Positions 1 through 8,695 are shown, counted from the first letter of the stretch. The stretch: 64,000 nucleotides of DNA from Halanaerobium praevalens DSM 2228 (GCF_000165465.1 NC_017455.1:868001-932000); one strand, 5' to 3'. Notes: a model not told the origin generated them from the letters alone. Made by a program: numbers and translations.

Positions 1-1
1 A

Positions 2-454
2 AAAGAAGTTGGAGCTAGAAAACAAGTAGAATTAGAGCTTGAATTTCATAATTTTGAATTTGCCAATCGTGAAATTGAAATAAAAGATCCAATTGAACTT
101 GAACTTGAAATTTTTAACACTACTGATTCTTATGTAGTTGAAGGTGAAATTAAAGCCAAATTGATTTTGAGTTGTAGTCGCTGCCTACAAGAATATAATT
201 CTACAATCAACTTAGATCTAACTGAAAATGTTGTAAAAAATGAGATGGAAGATCAAGAAGAGTTATATTTAGATGAAATTATTATGGATAATATAATTTT
301 ATCTTTACCTATGAAACCACTTTGTTCTGAAGACTGTAATGGGATTTGTCCCCAATGTGGTCAGGATTTAAATAAGGGTGAATGTGATTGTGAGGTAGAA
401 ATATTAGATCCACGTTTAGCAAAATTGAAAGACTTTTATGATGAAGAGCAATAA
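2..454 (+). CDS. YceD/DUF177 family protein, 5' end outside window
   Basis: The frame is open from base 2, so this is the C-terminal 150 residues of a gene that starts upstream of the window. The TTG at 161 is internal. The visible part has the DUF177 pattern: a CSRC pair in the middle, then a cysteine cluster near the C-terminus (CSEDC, CPQC and a final CDC) that could bind zinc. YceD proteins are linked to accumulation of 23S rRNA / the large ribosomal subunit and are almost always encoded directly before rpmF, as here, with only 17 bases between the genes. The family call rests on the cysteine pattern and this pairing. Confidence 0.88.
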   Translation, partial: KEVGARKQVELELEFHNFEFANREIEIKDPIELELEIFNTTDSYVVEGEIKAKLILSCSRCLQEYNSTINLDLTENVVKNEMEDQEELYLDEIIMDNIILSLPMKPLCSEDCNGICPQCGQDLNKGECDCEVEILDPRLAKLKDFYDEEQ

Positions 455-471
455 ACAAGGAGGTGTATAAA

Positions 472-645
472 ATGGCTGTACCAAAGAAAAGAACTTCTAA
501 AACTCGTAAGCGTAAAAGACGTACTCATAAGAAATTGAGTGCTCCAAGCCTTACAGAATGTTCTAATTGCCATGAGAAGATTTTACCTCATCATGTGTGT
601 CCTGAATGTGGACATTATGATGGCAAAAAGGTGAGCAAAAATTAA
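472..645 (+). CDS. rpmF: 50S ribosomal protein L32
   Basis: This 57-residue protein starts with the L32 signature [17 protein letters not shown] and has two cysteine pairs (CSNC and CPEC) that form the zinc-ribbon variant of L32. I place the start at ATG 472, behind the strong AAGGAGGTG at 457-465. A GTG at 463 in the same frame lies inside that ribosome-binding site and would add three non-conserved residues. It lies 17 bases after yceD and is followed by a terminator hairpin, so yceD-rpmF forms the end of one transcription unit. Confidence 0.97.
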   Translation: MAVPKKRTSKTRKRKRRTHKKLSAPSLTECSNCHEKILPHHVCPECGHYDGKKVSKN

Positions 646-660
646 AATATTTTAGATAAG

Positions 661-696
661 CAGAGATCTCTACTTAAGAGATTCTCTGTTTTTTTC
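661..696 (+). terminator. Rho-independent terminator after rpmF
   Basis: The left arm CAGAGATCTC pairs with GAGATTCTCTG around a short loop and is followed by a run of T at 689-695. It separates yceD-rpmF from the fatty acid/phospholipid genes. Confidence 0.75.
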
Positions 697-707
697 TTGC
701 CATAAAC

Positions 708-736
708 TTGCAATTGACCAATGGTTGAGATATAAT
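708..736 (+). promoter_or_regulatory. Predicted sigma-A promoter for plsX
   Basis: A -35 TTGCAA (708-713) is spaced 17 bases from a perfect -10 TATAAT (731-736), directly after the rpmF terminator. I could not recognise a FapR-type operator in this short region. Confidence 0.6.
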
Positions 737-793
737 GTTTTGCAAATGATATAGATAAAATTTTGTTTTTTTGTAATTTGGGAGGCGGCCTAA

Positions 794-1807
794 TTGTATA
801 AAATAGCTGTTGATGTTATGAGTGGAGAAAAAAAAGCAGAAGAGTTAATTAAAGGTGCTCTAAAAGCTTTAGCAGAAGAAAAAGAACTAGAATTGACCCT
901 GATTGGTGAATATGATATTATAAGCCAAGAGTTAGCTAAAACTGACTTTGATTCGAATCGGCTTAAAATTGAAAAAGCAGATCAAATAATAACTATGGAT
1001 GAATCACCAGTTAAGGCTTTAAGAAAGAAAAAAAATTCTACTGTTAATGTAGGAGCAAAGCTTTTACGAAAAAAGGAAGTAGAAGCCTTTATTTCTCCAG
1101 GTAATACAGGTTCAGTTATGGCAGCAGGTCTACTTAAAGTAGGTAGAGTTAAAGGTGTTTTAAGACCACCAATTGCAATTCAATTCCCTGCTATTAATGG
1201 AAGTACTTTGATTTTAGATAATGGAGCTAATACTAATTGTAGTCCTGAGAATTTAGAACAATTTGCTTTAATGGGACAGCTTTATGCAGAGAAAGTAATG
1301 AAAATAGATAATCCCCGCATTGCTCTTTTAAATATTGGAGAAGAAAAAACAAAAGGTAATAAACTAACTAAAGCAAGTTATGAACTTTTAAATAATAATC
1401 CGAAAATAAAGAATTTCATTGGGAATGTAGAGGGTAGAGATATTTTTTCTGAAAAAGTAGACATTATAGTTACTGATGGATTTGTTGGAAATATAGTTTT
1501 GAAAACAACAGAGGGAGCAGCCTCTTTTTTTCTGGAATTAATAAAAGATAGTTTTAAAACTAATTTACTTTCTAAACTTGCAGCTTTTATTTTAAAACCT
1601 TATCTTAAAAAATCTTTAGATAAAATTGATTATAGACAGTATGGAGGGGCTCCTTTATTAGGGGTTAAAGGCTTAGTGGTTATTAGTCATGGCAGTTCTG
1701 ATTCGACTGCTATTTATAATGCTATTAAAGCTGCTAAAAAAAGTATAGAAGAAAATATGGTTGAATTAATTAAAAGTGAGTTTGCTAAGAATGAGGAGTT
1801 GGAATAA
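794..1807 (+). CDS. plsX: Phosphate acyltransferase PlsX
   Basis: PlsX makes acyl-phosphate from acyl-ACP for membrane phospholipid synthesis; PlsY (at 11.3 kb) then uses it. The protein has 337 residues, a normal length. Family marks include GNTGSVMAAG (about residue 100), LDNGANTNC (about 140), LNIGEEKTKG and the late GGAPLLGVKG. The usual N-terminal motif DAMGGD is altered to DVMSGE. The start is TTG 794 behind GGAGGCGG (781-788). The stop is followed at once by fabK, so this is the first gene of a plsX-fabK-fabG-acpP unit. Confidence 0.95.
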   Translation: MYKIAVDVMSGEKKAEELIKGALKALAEEKELELTLIGEYDIISQELAKTDFDSNRLKIEKADQIITMDESPVKALRKKKNSTVNVGAKLLRKKEVEAFISPGNTGSVMAAGLLKVGRVKGVLRPPIAIQFPAINGSTLILDNGANTNCSPENLEQFALMGQLYAEKVMKIDNPRIALLNIGEEKTKGNKLTKASYELLNNNPKIKNFIGNVEGRDIFSEKVDIIVTDGFVGNIVLKTTEGAASFFLELIKDSFKTNLLSKLAAFILKPYLKKSLDKIDYRQYGGAPLLGVKGLVVISHGSSDSTAIYNAIKAAKKSIEENMVELIKSEFAKNEELE

Positions 1808-2755
1808 ATGGCATTGAAAACAGAAATTTGTGATTTATTAAAGATAGAAAAGCCAATTATTCAAGGGGGAATGGCCTGGGTTGCAACAGGAGAATTAGCT
1901 GCTGCAGTTTCAGAAGCGGGTGGTTTAGGTGTTATTGGAGCAGGCAATGCTCCAGCTGAGGTTATTGAAAATGAAATTGATAAGTTAAGAAAAATAACTG
2001 ATAAACCATTTGGCTTAAATATTATGTTACTTTCTCCTTTTGCAGATGATATAATAGATTTAGCTTTAGAAAAGAAAGTTCCTGTAGTTACTACTGGTGC
2101 TGGTAATCCTGGTAAATATATTAAAAAATTTAAAGAGATAGGAACCAAAGTAATTCCTGTTGTTCCTTCTGTTGCTTTAGCTAAAAGATTAGAAAGAACA
2201 GGAGTAGATGCAGTTATTGTCGAAGGAACAGAAGCAGGTGGTCATATAGGTGAATTAACAACAATGGCCCTTGTACCTCAATTAGTAGATGCTGTTAAAA
2301 TTCCTGTTATTGCAGCTGGAGGAATTGCAGATGGTAGAGGTTTAGCTGCTGTATTAGCTTTAGGAGCTGCTGGAGCTCAAATTGGAACTAGATTTGTTTG
2401 TTCTTCAGAATGTATAGCAGCTGATGCTTATAAACAAGCTATTATAAATTCTAGAGATAGAGATGCAGTAGTAACAGGTAGGAGTACAGGCCATCCAGTT
2501 AGAAATTTAAAAAACAAATTAACAAGGAAAATAAAAAAATTAGAAGCTCAAAAAGTTTCGAAAGCTGAAATTGAACAATTGGGTTCAGGTAAACTGAAAG
2601 CTGCTGCAATTGATGGTGATGTAGAAGAGGGCAGTGTTATGGCTGGTCAAGTGTCTGGTATGATTTCTGAAATAAAAAGTGTAGAAGAAATTATTAGAGA
2701 AATTATACTGAAAGCTGAAAAAAGAATTAAAGAAAATCATCAACTACTTGTTTAA
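1808..2755 (+). CDS. fabK: Enoyl-ACP reductase II, FMN-dependent (FabK)
   Basis: FabK performs the last reduction of fatty acid elongation. It is an FMN/TIM-barrel protein related to 2-nitropropane dioxygenase and unrelated to FabI. The 315 residues include IIQGGMAWV at the N-terminus, VEGTEAGGHIG (about residue 140) and the flavin-phosphate region AAGGIADGRG (about 170), followed by LGAAGAQIGTRF. It starts directly at the plsX stop codon and precedes fabG, which supports FabK over other flavin oxygenases. No FabI is seen in this cluster. FabK enzymes are naturally poorly sensitive to triclosan. Confidence 0.93.
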   Translation: MALKTEICDLLKIEKPIIQGGMAWVATGELAAAVSEAGGLGVIGAGNAPAEVIENEIDKLRKITDKPFGLNIMLLSPFADDIIDLALEKKVPVVTTGAGNPGKYIKKFKEIGTKVIPVVPSVALAKRLERTGVDAVIVEGTEAGGHIGELTTMALVPQLVDAVKIPVIAAGGIADGRGLAAVLALGAAGAQIGTRFVCSSECIAADAYKQAIINSRDRDAVVTGRSTGHPVRNLKNKLTRKIKKLEAQKVSKAEIEQLGSGKLKAAAIDGDVEEGSVMAGQVSGMISEIKSVEEIIREIILKAEKRIKENHQLLV

Positions 2756-2801
2756 TTTTAATTAAAATATTAATTAATAGAAGTTAAAAGAGGTGTCAGA
2801 T

Positions 2802-3548
2802 TTGATAAATCTTGAAAAAAAGAAAATTTTAATTACTGGGAGCTCACGTGGTATTGGGGCCGAAATAGCAAAAAAAATGGCAAGTTTAAAAGCAGAAGTT
2901 GTGATTAACTATTCTAGTTCTGAGGCTAGGGCTGAAAAAATTAAAAATGAAATTGAAGCTGCAGGTGGAACTGCTCATTTATTACAAGCAGATATAAGTG
3001 ATCATCAAGAAGCAAAAAAATTAGTGAAAACTGCTTATCAAAAAATGAATGGTTTAAATGTGTTAATTAATAATGCAGGCATAACTAGAGATAAATTATT
3101 GTTAAGAATGAAAGAAGTAGAATGGGATCAGGTGCTTGCAATAAATTTAAAGGGAGTTTATAACTGCTCTAAACATGCTGTAAGGTATTTATTGAAGTCA
3201 GAAAATGGAAAATTAATAAATATTTCTTCAGTAGTTGGAATTAATGGTAATGCAGGCCAGTCAAATTATGCAGCAGCCAAAGCAGGTGTAATTGGTTTTA
3301 CAAAAAGTATGGCTAAAGAATTAGCCACTAAAGGTGTTTGTTCAAATGTTATAGCACCTGGTTTTATAGATACAGAAATGACTGATAGCTTAAGTGAAAA
3401 TGTTAAAGAAGAAATTTTGTCTCAAGTTCCTTTAGCCCGTTTAGGTCAGGCTGAAGAAGTGGCTGATTTAGCTGCCTTTTTAGCTTCAGACAACTCAAAC
3501 TATATTAATGGAGAAGTAATTAAAATTGATGGCGGTATGGGCTCTTAA
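2802..3548 (+). CDS. fabG: 3-oxoacyl-ACP reductase FabG
   Basis: This short-chain dehydrogenase (248 residues) carries out the first reduction of the fatty acid cycle with NADPH. Seen are the cofactor motif TGSSRGIG near the N-terminus, NNAG, the catalytic Ser of NISSVVG and the YAAAK active-site Tyr-Lys. I choose TTG 2802 as start: AGAGGTG (2789-2795) lies six bases upstream, whereas GTG 2793 is inside that site. It lies between fabK and acpP, consistent with the acyl-ACP pathway rather than another SDR role. Confidence 0.95.
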   Translation: MINLEKKKILITGSSRGIGAEIAKKMASLKAEVVINYSSSEARAEKIKNEIEAAGGTAHLLQADISDHQEAKKLVKTAYQKMNGLNVLINNAGITRDKLLLRMKEVEWDQVLAINLKGVYNCSKHAVRYLLKSENGKLINISSVVGINGNAGQSNYAAAKAGVIGFTKSMAKELATKGVCSNVIAPGFIDTEMTDSLSENVKEEILSQVPLARLGQAEEVADLAAFLASDNSNYINGEVIKIDGGMGS

Positions 3549-3597
3549 AATATCCTTGCGTTTATAAAAGAGATTTTAGTGAAAGGAGGTGAATGGA

Positions 3598-3831
3598 GTG
3601 GAAGATATCTTAGAAAGAGTAATTGATATTGTAGCAGAAGAATTAGCAGTTGACAGAGATGAGGTTACTGAAGACTCTTCATTTATAGAAGATCTTGGAG
3701 CAGATTCTTTAGATGTGGTTGAATTAGTTATGGCATTTGAAGAAGATTTTGATGTAGAAATCCCTGATGAAGATGCAGAAGATATTCGTACAGTTGATGA
3801 TGCTGTAAGTTATTTGGAGGATATTCTTTAA
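3598..3831 (+). CDS. acpP: Acyl carrier protein
   Basis: A 77-residue acidic protein with the 4'-phosphopantetheine attachment motif DSLD; the modified serine is Ser37 (in [11 protein letters not shown]). It carries growing acyl chains for FabK/FabG and donates them to PlsX. I place the start at GTG 3598 because AAAGGAGGTG ends at 3591, and this gives the usual 77-residue ACP; GTG 3589 overlaps the ribosome-binding site. A terminator hairpin follows. In many Firmicutes fabF follows acpP, but here rnc does. Confidence 0.97.
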   Translation: MEDILERVIDIVAEELAVDRDEVTEDSSFIEDLGADSLDVVELVMAFEEDFDVEIPDEDAEDIRTVDDAVSYLEDIL

Positions 3832-3842
3832 ATAATAATTGT

Positions 3843-3878
3843 GGATGAGGCTCCCCAGTGGAGTTTTCATCCCTTTTT
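3843..3878 (+). terminator. Terminator or attenuator between acpP and rnc
   Basis: GGATGAGGCTCC pairs with GGAGTTTTCATCC around a small loop and is followed by TTTTT. It may let acpP be expressed at a higher level than the genes downstream. Confidence 0.7.
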
Positions 3879-3906
3879 AGTTATTCTAATGGATGGTGAT
3901 ATATAA

Positions 3907-4620
3907 ATGAGAAAATTGTGTAATAAAAGAAAAACATTAAAATTCGAAAAAAGTCTTGATTTAAATTTTAATAATAAGTTTTTATTAGAAAGAGCTTTAA
4001 CTCATAAATCTTATCCAAATGAAAATAGACATCTTAACTTAAAAGATAATGAGCGTTTAGAGTTTTTGGGGGATTCAGTTTTGAGTTTATCAATTAGCAC
4101 TTACATATTTAATAAATTTTCTGATTTCCCAGAAGGAGATTTAGCAAAGATGAGAGCTGTTATTGTTAGTGCTCCAATTTTAGCAGAAGCAGCAAAGAGA
4201 ATTAATCTTGGTCAATATTTATTTTTGGGTAAAGGTGAAGAAATGACTGGAGGTAGAGAACGCGATTCTATTTTAGCAGATACAATGGAAGCAATTTTTG
4301 GTGCTTTATATCTTGATCAGAGTTTTAAAGTAGTAAGTGATTTTATTCTGGAATTATTGAAAGTTGATATAATAAATGTTGCAGCAGGTAATCACATTCA
4401 AGATTATAAAACTATGTTGCAAGAAGTAATTCAAGATATGGGTAATTTCAGACCTGAATATGAAGTTATTGATGAAGAAGGTCCAGATCATAATAAGACT
4501 TTTATAGTTGCTGTAAAAATGAATGAAGAAAGCCTTGGTTCTGGTCAGGGATCAAGCAAAAAGGAAGCTGAACAAGAAGCAGCAAAAGTTGCTTTAGATA
4601 AATTAGATAAACTTGATTAA
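3907..4620 (+). CDS. rnc: Ribonuclease III
   Basis: RNase III cuts double-stranded RNA in rRNA precursors and mRNAs. The 237-residue protein has the signature NERLEFLGDSVLSL (about residues 49-62), the second acidic site DTMEAIFGALYLD (about 120) and a C-terminal double-stranded RNA-binding domain ending in GSSKKEAEQEAAKVAL. The length is normal. The start ATG 3907 has only a weak ribosome-binding site (GGTGAT). The acpP-rnc order is common in Firmicutes. Confidence 0.96.
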   Translation: MRKLCNKRKTLKFEKSLDLNFNNKFLLERALTHKSYPNENRHLNLKDNERLEFLGDSVLSLSISTYIFNKFSDFPEGDLAKMRAVIVSAPILAEAAKRINLGQYLFLGKGEEMTGGRERDSILADTMEAIFGALYLDQSFKVVSDFILELLKVDIINVAAGNHIQDYKTMLQEVIQDMGNFRPEYEVIDEEGPDHNKTFIVAVKMNEESLGSGQGSSKKEAEQEAAKVALDKLDKLD

Positions 4621-4633
4621 TAGAGGTGTTTTA

Positions 4634-4990
4634 ATGTATGCTATAAGAGGTGCAATTAGTGTTTCTGCAAATAATAAAACAGATATTTTAGATGCTACTA
4701 AAGAAATTATGCAGAGTTTAATTGAAGCTAATTCTCTTACAGAAAAGGATTTAGTTAGCATAATAACTACAGCTACACCTGATTTGACAAAGGTTTATCC
4801 TGGTCAGGCTTTAAGAGAATTAGGGTATAATTTAACTCCTATTTTGTGCTTGCAAGAAATGAAGGTTGAAAATAGTAGTCAAAAAATGATAAGATTGTTA
4901 GTACATGTTAAAGGAAATAAAGATAAAACTCAGGTTAAACATCAATATTTAAAAAAAGCTAAAAATTTGAGGCCTGATTTAGTAGAATAA
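4634..4990 (+). CDS. aroH: Chorismate mutase, AroH type
   Basis: A 118-residue AroH-class chorismate mutase (chorismate to prephenate, for Phe and Tyr). Typical features are the opening YAIRGAISV, the central TATPDLTKVYPGQALRELG and the late region LVHVKGNKDKTQVKHQYL. ATG 4634 is preferred because AGAGGTG lies eight to ten bases upstream; an in-frame TTG at 4613 lies inside rnc. It sits between rnc and cmk and is not beside other aromatic genes. AroH before cmk is a known Firmicute arrangement. Confidence 0.9.
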   Translation: MYAIRGAISVSANNKTDILDATKEIMQSLIEANSLTEKDLVSIITTATPDLTKVYPGQALRELGYNLTPILCLQEMKVENSSQKMIRLLVHVKGNKDKTQVKHQYLKKAKNLRPDLVE

Positions 4991-5018
4991 AGATAATTTT
5001 AAAGGGTGATTAAAGTCA

Positions 5019-5675
5019 ATGAAAAATGTGATAGCAATTGATGGCCCAGGTGGAGCTGGCAAAAGTACTATTGCAAAACTTTTAGCTAAAAAAATAAACT
5101 ATCTTCATCTTGATACTGGGGCAATGTATAGAGCTGTAACTTGGGCAGCTTTAAAAAAAAATATTGATTTTAAAGATGAAGAAAAAATTATAAAAATAGC
5201 AGAAAAGAGTAAAATCATCTTTGATCAACAGGGAAATATTTTTTTAAATGGAAAAAACATTAGTCAAGAAATAAGAAATAATAAGGTTAATCAGTATGTT
5301 TCACAAGTTGCAGCAATTAAGGGTGTGCGTGATCTTTTAGTTGAAAAGCAACAAGATATAGCTAAAAAAAATAAAGTAGTAATGGATGGAAGAGATATTA
5401 CTACAGTAGTTTTACCTAAGGCAGAATATAAATTCTACTTAACTGCTTCTTTGGCAGAAAGAGCAAAAAGACGTTATCAACAAGAAAAAGTTAAGAATAA
5501 AAATGCAGATCTTAAACAAATTAAAGCAAGTATTGCTCGTAGAGATAAATTAGATAAGGAAAGAGAACATTCTCCTCTAAAAAAAGCTGAAGATGCTAGA
5601 TTAATAGATACAACTAATTTAAGTATTGAGCAAGTAATGTCTAAGATGATAGAGATAATTGAAGGTGAAATTTAG
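5019..5675 (+). CDS. cmk: Cytidylate kinase
   Basis: Cytidylate kinase phosphorylates CMP and dCMP. The 218 residues open with the P-loop GPGGAGKST (residues 8-16) and contain DTGAMYRAV, the nucleotide-binding MDGRDITTVV (about 120) and the lid region ARRDKLDKEREHSPL. The gene ends in TAG, whose last base is the first base of the plsC start codon, indicating translational coupling. Cmk upstream of plsC and an ispH-S1 gene is a conserved cluster in Clostridia and relatives. Confidence 0.96.
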   Translation: MKNVIAIDGPGGAGKSTIAKLLAKKINYLHLDTGAMYRAVTWAALKKNIDFKDEEKIIKIAEKSKIIFDQQGNIFLNGKNISQEIRNNKVNQYVSQVAAIKGVRDLLVEKQQDIAKKNKVVMDGRDITTVVLPKAEYKFYLTASLAERAKRRYQQEKVKNKNADLKQIKASIARRDKLDKEREHSPLKKAEDARLIDTTNLSIEQVMSKMIEIIEGEI

Positions 5676-6268
5676 TGAAAAAAATTATTTATCAGACGAT
5701 CAGATTATTTCTGTTAGCAATCTTTAAAGTTTTTTTTAGAATAAAAGTTAATGGTAAAGAAAATTTGCCAGATTCAGGTAAAGCTATAGTTCTTGCAAAT
5801 CATATAAGCTTATTAGATCCACCATTATTAGCAGCAGTTTTGCCTAGACCCTTAAGATTTATGGCAAAAAAAGAGCTGTTTAAAAATCCAATTTTACGTT
5901 TTGTTTTATTTCTTGCAGATGCTTTTCCAGTTGATAGAACTAAAAATGATATAACTGCTGTTAAAAAAGCTTTAGCTGTCTTAAAAAAAGAAGAAGTTTT
6001 AGGGCTGTTTCCTGAGGGAACAAGAAAGCCAGAAGGTGAGTTGGGAAGTCCCAAACTAGGATCTGTTATGTTAGCTATTAAAAGTGGAGCTCCTATTATA
6101 CCAGTTGGAATAAAAAACATAAAAACTGATGGTAGGATTACTATAAATATTGGAGAAAGTTTTAGTTTAGAGCAATTTTCACAAAAAAAATTGTCCAAAA
6201 CTGAAAGAAAAAAAGCAGCTCAATTTATTAAAAATAAAATTGCTGCAGCGATTAATTATTCAGAATGA
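5675..6268 (+). CDS. plsC: 1-acyl-sn-glycerol-3-phosphate acyltransferase PlsC
   Basis: A 197-residue membrane-associated acyltransferase that forms phosphatidic acid from lysophosphatidic acid. It has an N-terminal hydrophobic segment, the HX4D catalytic motif NHISLLDPP (His about residue 42), the FPEGTR motif (about 113) and IIPVGI. The start is GTG 5675, overlapping the cmk stop by one base. With PlsX (0.8 kb) and PlsY (11.3 kb) it completes the acyl-phosphate route to phosphatidic acid within this window. Confidence 0.93.
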   Translation: MKKIIYQTIRLFLLAIFKVFFRIKVNGKENLPDSGKAIVLANHISLLDPPLLAAVLPRPLRFMAKKELFKNPILRFVLFLADAFPVDRTKNDITAVKKALAVLKKEEVLGLFPEGTRKPEGELGSPKLGSVMLAIKSGAPIIPVGIKNIKTDGRITINIGESFSLEQFSQKKLSKTERKKAAQFIKNKIAAAINYSE

Positions 6269-6420
6269 TTATTGATAACTAGATTATTTTAATCTTTTTT
6301 AAATTATTTTAAATTTAAAGAAGGATTTTAAAGATTAATAGAGAAAATTGTTTAAGAGGCATCCTGTTTATTTATAGGATGTTGTATGTGTTGGTGTTGT
6401 GCTGGAAGGAGGTGAAGGTT

Positions 6421-8577
6421 CTGGAGGTTATTACATCAGAAGAGGCTGGATTTTGTTTTGGCGTTGAAAGAGCCTTAGATATGGTTTTGGAAGCTGCTAA
6501 AAAAAATGATGCTTTAAATGTTTATACATTAGGCCCACTGATTCATAATCCACAGGTAGTTGAAAGATTAGAAAAAAAGAATGTAAAAGTAGCCTCTTCA
6601 CTTGCCGAAATTGATTCTGGAATAGTTATAATTCGTTCTCATGGAGTGGCACCAGAAGTTTTAGCAAAGGCAAGAGCGAAAAAATTAAAAGTTATAGATG
6701 CCACCTGTCCCTATGTTAAAAATGCTCAAAAATATGCCAAAAGGCTTGTTGATGAAGGTTATCAAACCTTTATTTATGGTGATGAAGATCATCCTGAAGT
6801 TCAAGGTATTTATGGGGCAAGTGATAAAAAAGCATCTATAATTGGAGAAAAAGAAGATTTGAAGTCAATTGAGCTCAAGGCTAAAGTTGGTTTAGTAGCT
6901 CAAACAACTAAATCTCCTGAGTCTTTTCGCGAAATTATAGATTTAATAGCAACTAAAGTCAAAGAATTAAAAGTTTTTAACACTATTTGTAATACTACAG
7001 ATGTACGTCAATCCTCAGCTAAAAAATTAGCTGAAGATGTAGATATAATGTTTGTAATTGGGGGTCATAATAGTGCTAATACTACTAGACTGGCAGAAAT
7101 ATGTACAGTCACAAATACCCCTACTTATCATATAGAAACAGCCGCTGAAATAAAAAAAGAGTGGTTGTCTGAAAAAAATAAAGTTGGAATTACAGCTGGA
7201 GCATCAACTCCAGACTGGTTAATAAGGGAGGTTGTTCAGTTAATGAATGAAGAAAACAAAGAAGTAAATGTTGAGTCAACTGAAAACGAAGAGGAAAAAG
7301 AACAACAAGTGGTAGAGGAGGTAGAAGAAACAGTAACAGAAACTACAGAAGAAGATGAAGTTACTAACAGCGAAGAAGCTGAATTTAAATATAGCGATAA
7401 TGATATTGCTGATTTAAGCAAAGGTCAGAAAGTGACAGGTACTGTAGTTGAAATCAATGAAAATGGTGTTTATGTAGATGTTAATTATAAAACAGATGGA
7501 TTTATTCCATTACGCCATTTAAGTCATCGTACTGTAGAAGATGCAAATGATATTGTAAGTATGGATGAAGAAATTGAAGTTGTAATCTTGACTTTAGAAG
7601 ATGAAGAAGGTAATATGGTTTTATCTAAAAAACAAGCTGAATATGAAAAAGCTTGGGAAAAAATTGAAGAAGCTTATAATAATGAAGAAATTATTGAAGC
7701 TGAAGTTACTAAAGAAGTTAAAGGTGGTTTAGTTGTAGATGTTGGAGTAAGAGGATTTATTCCTGCTTCACATGTAGCAATTGGCTATGTTGATGACTTA
7801 AAAGATTATGTTGGAGAAAGTCTTCGTCTGAAAGTAATTGAAGTTGAAAGAGATAACAATAATGTAGTTCTTTCACATAAAAAAGTTTTAGAAAAAGAAA
7901 GAGCTGCTAAAAAAGAAGAAACTTTAGCTTCACTGGAAGAGGGTCAAACAGTAGAAGGTACTGTAACAAAATTAGTTGATTTTGGTGCCTTTATTGATCT
8001 TGGTGGAATTGAAGGTTTACTTCATATTTCAGAAATGTCATGGGGCAGAATTGAAAGCCCAGCTGAAGTTCTTACTGAAGGTGAAAAAGTAGAAGTTAAA
8101 GTACTTGGAGTTAATAAAGAAGAAGAAAGAATTTCTTTAGGATTAAAACAACTCTTAGCTGATCCTTGGGAAGAATTTGCTGAAAAGCATTATGAAGGAG
8201 AAGTTATTGAAGGTAAAATAACAAAATTAGTTGATTTTGGTGCCTTTATGGAAGTTGAGAAGGGAATTGAAGGATTAATTCATATTTCTCAATTATCACA
8301 CCGTCATGTTAAAACTACTGATGAAGTAGTTAGTGTTGGTGATGTAAAAGAAGCTAAAATTATTAATATTGATGCAGATCAAGAAAGAGTAGGTTTAAGC
8401 TTAAAAGAATTAGAAGAAAAGCCTGAGCCTAAAAAAGAATCCAGCAACAAATCTCAAAGCTCAAATAGAAGCAATAGAAGTAGTAGTAGATCTAATAAAA
8501 ATAATGATAACTCATCATCTAGTGGAGGAGCTACTATTAGAGAAATTGTTGGAGACATATTTGACCAGGGTGAATAA
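6421..8577 (+). CDS. ispH: IspH fused to four S1 domains
   Basis: Residues 1 to about 285 are IspH, the last enzyme of the MEP isoprenoid pathway, with three Fe-S cysteines visible in GFCFGV (Cys12), ATCPYV and NTICNTTDVRQ. A Glu-rich linker follows, then four S1 RNA-binding repeats (about 331-400, 415-485, 503-577 and 590-665; the last two share LVDFGAF), then a Ser/Asn-rich tail. This fusion is known in Clostridia and relatives; the S1 part may act like ribosomal protein S1. The proposed start is CTG 6421, because AAGGAGGTG lies eight bases upstream and this matches the family N-terminus. The in-frame GTG 6412 is inside the ribosome-binding site and ATG 6379 has none; if either is used, 3 or 14 residues are added. 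Confidence 0.93.
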   Translation: MEVITSEEAGFCFGVERALDMVLEAAKKNDALNVYTLGPLIHNPQVVERLEKKNVKVASSLAEIDSGIVIIRSHGVAPEVLAKARAKKLKVIDATCPYVKNAQKYAKRLVDEGYQTFIYGDEDHPEVQGIYGASDKKASIIGEKEDLKSIELKAKVGLVAQTTKSPESFREIIDLIATKVKELKVFNTICNTTDVRQSSAKKLAEDVDIMFVIGGHNSANTTRLAEICTVTNTPTYHIETAAEIKKEWLSEKNKVGITAGASTPDWLIREVVQLMNEENKEVNVESTENEEEKEQQVVEEVEETVTETTEEDEVTNSEEAEFKYSDNDIADLSKGQKVTGTVVEINENGVYVDVNYKTDGFIPLRHLSHRTVEDANDIVSMDEEIEVVILTLEDEEGNMVLSKKQAEYEKAWEKIEEAYNNEEIIEAEVTKEVKGGLVVDVGVRGFIPASHVAIGYVDDLKDYVGESLRLKVIEVERDNNNVVLSHKKVLEKERAAKKEETLASLEEGQTVEGTVTKLVDFGAFIDLGGIEGLLHISEMSWGRIESPAEVLTEGEKVEVKVLGVNKEEERISLGLKQLLADPWEEFAEKHYEGEVIEGKITKLVDFGAFMEVEKGIEGLIHISQLSHRHVKTTDEVVSVGDVKEAKIINIDADQERVGLSLKELEEKPEPKKESSNKSQSSNRSNRSSSRSNKNNDNSSSSGGATIREIVGDIFDQGE

Positions 8578-8588
8578 TTAAAAAAGCA

Positions 8589-8624
8589 CCCGCTGTCCTT
8601 TTTGATGAGGACAGCGGGTTTTTT
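8589..8624 (+). terminator. Strong terminator after ispH-rpsA
   Basis: A perfect ten-base-pair GC-rich stem, CCCGCTGTCC with GGACAGCGGG, is followed by TTTTTT. It ends the cmk-plsC-ispH unit. Confidence 0.93.
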
Positions 8625-8641
8625 ATGCTTAGTTAGTTAGA

Positions 8642-8670
8642 TTGCCTAATTAAATAAAGTATGATATTAT
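8642..8670 (+). promoter_or_regulatory. Predicted promoter for the DUF512-der-plsY-gpsA unit
   Basis: TTGCCT (8642-8647) and TATTAT (8665-8670) are 17 bases apart, just after the terminator and before the ribosome-binding site AGGAGG. Confidence 0.5.
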
Positions 8671-8695
8671 CAGCATGATAGGAGGTAGAAGAATA

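Noticed and set aside
6360-6381. Hairpin CATCCT/AGGATG before ispH as a riboswitch or terminator
   Set aside because: Only a six-base stem with no T run and no conserved motif; too weak to call.
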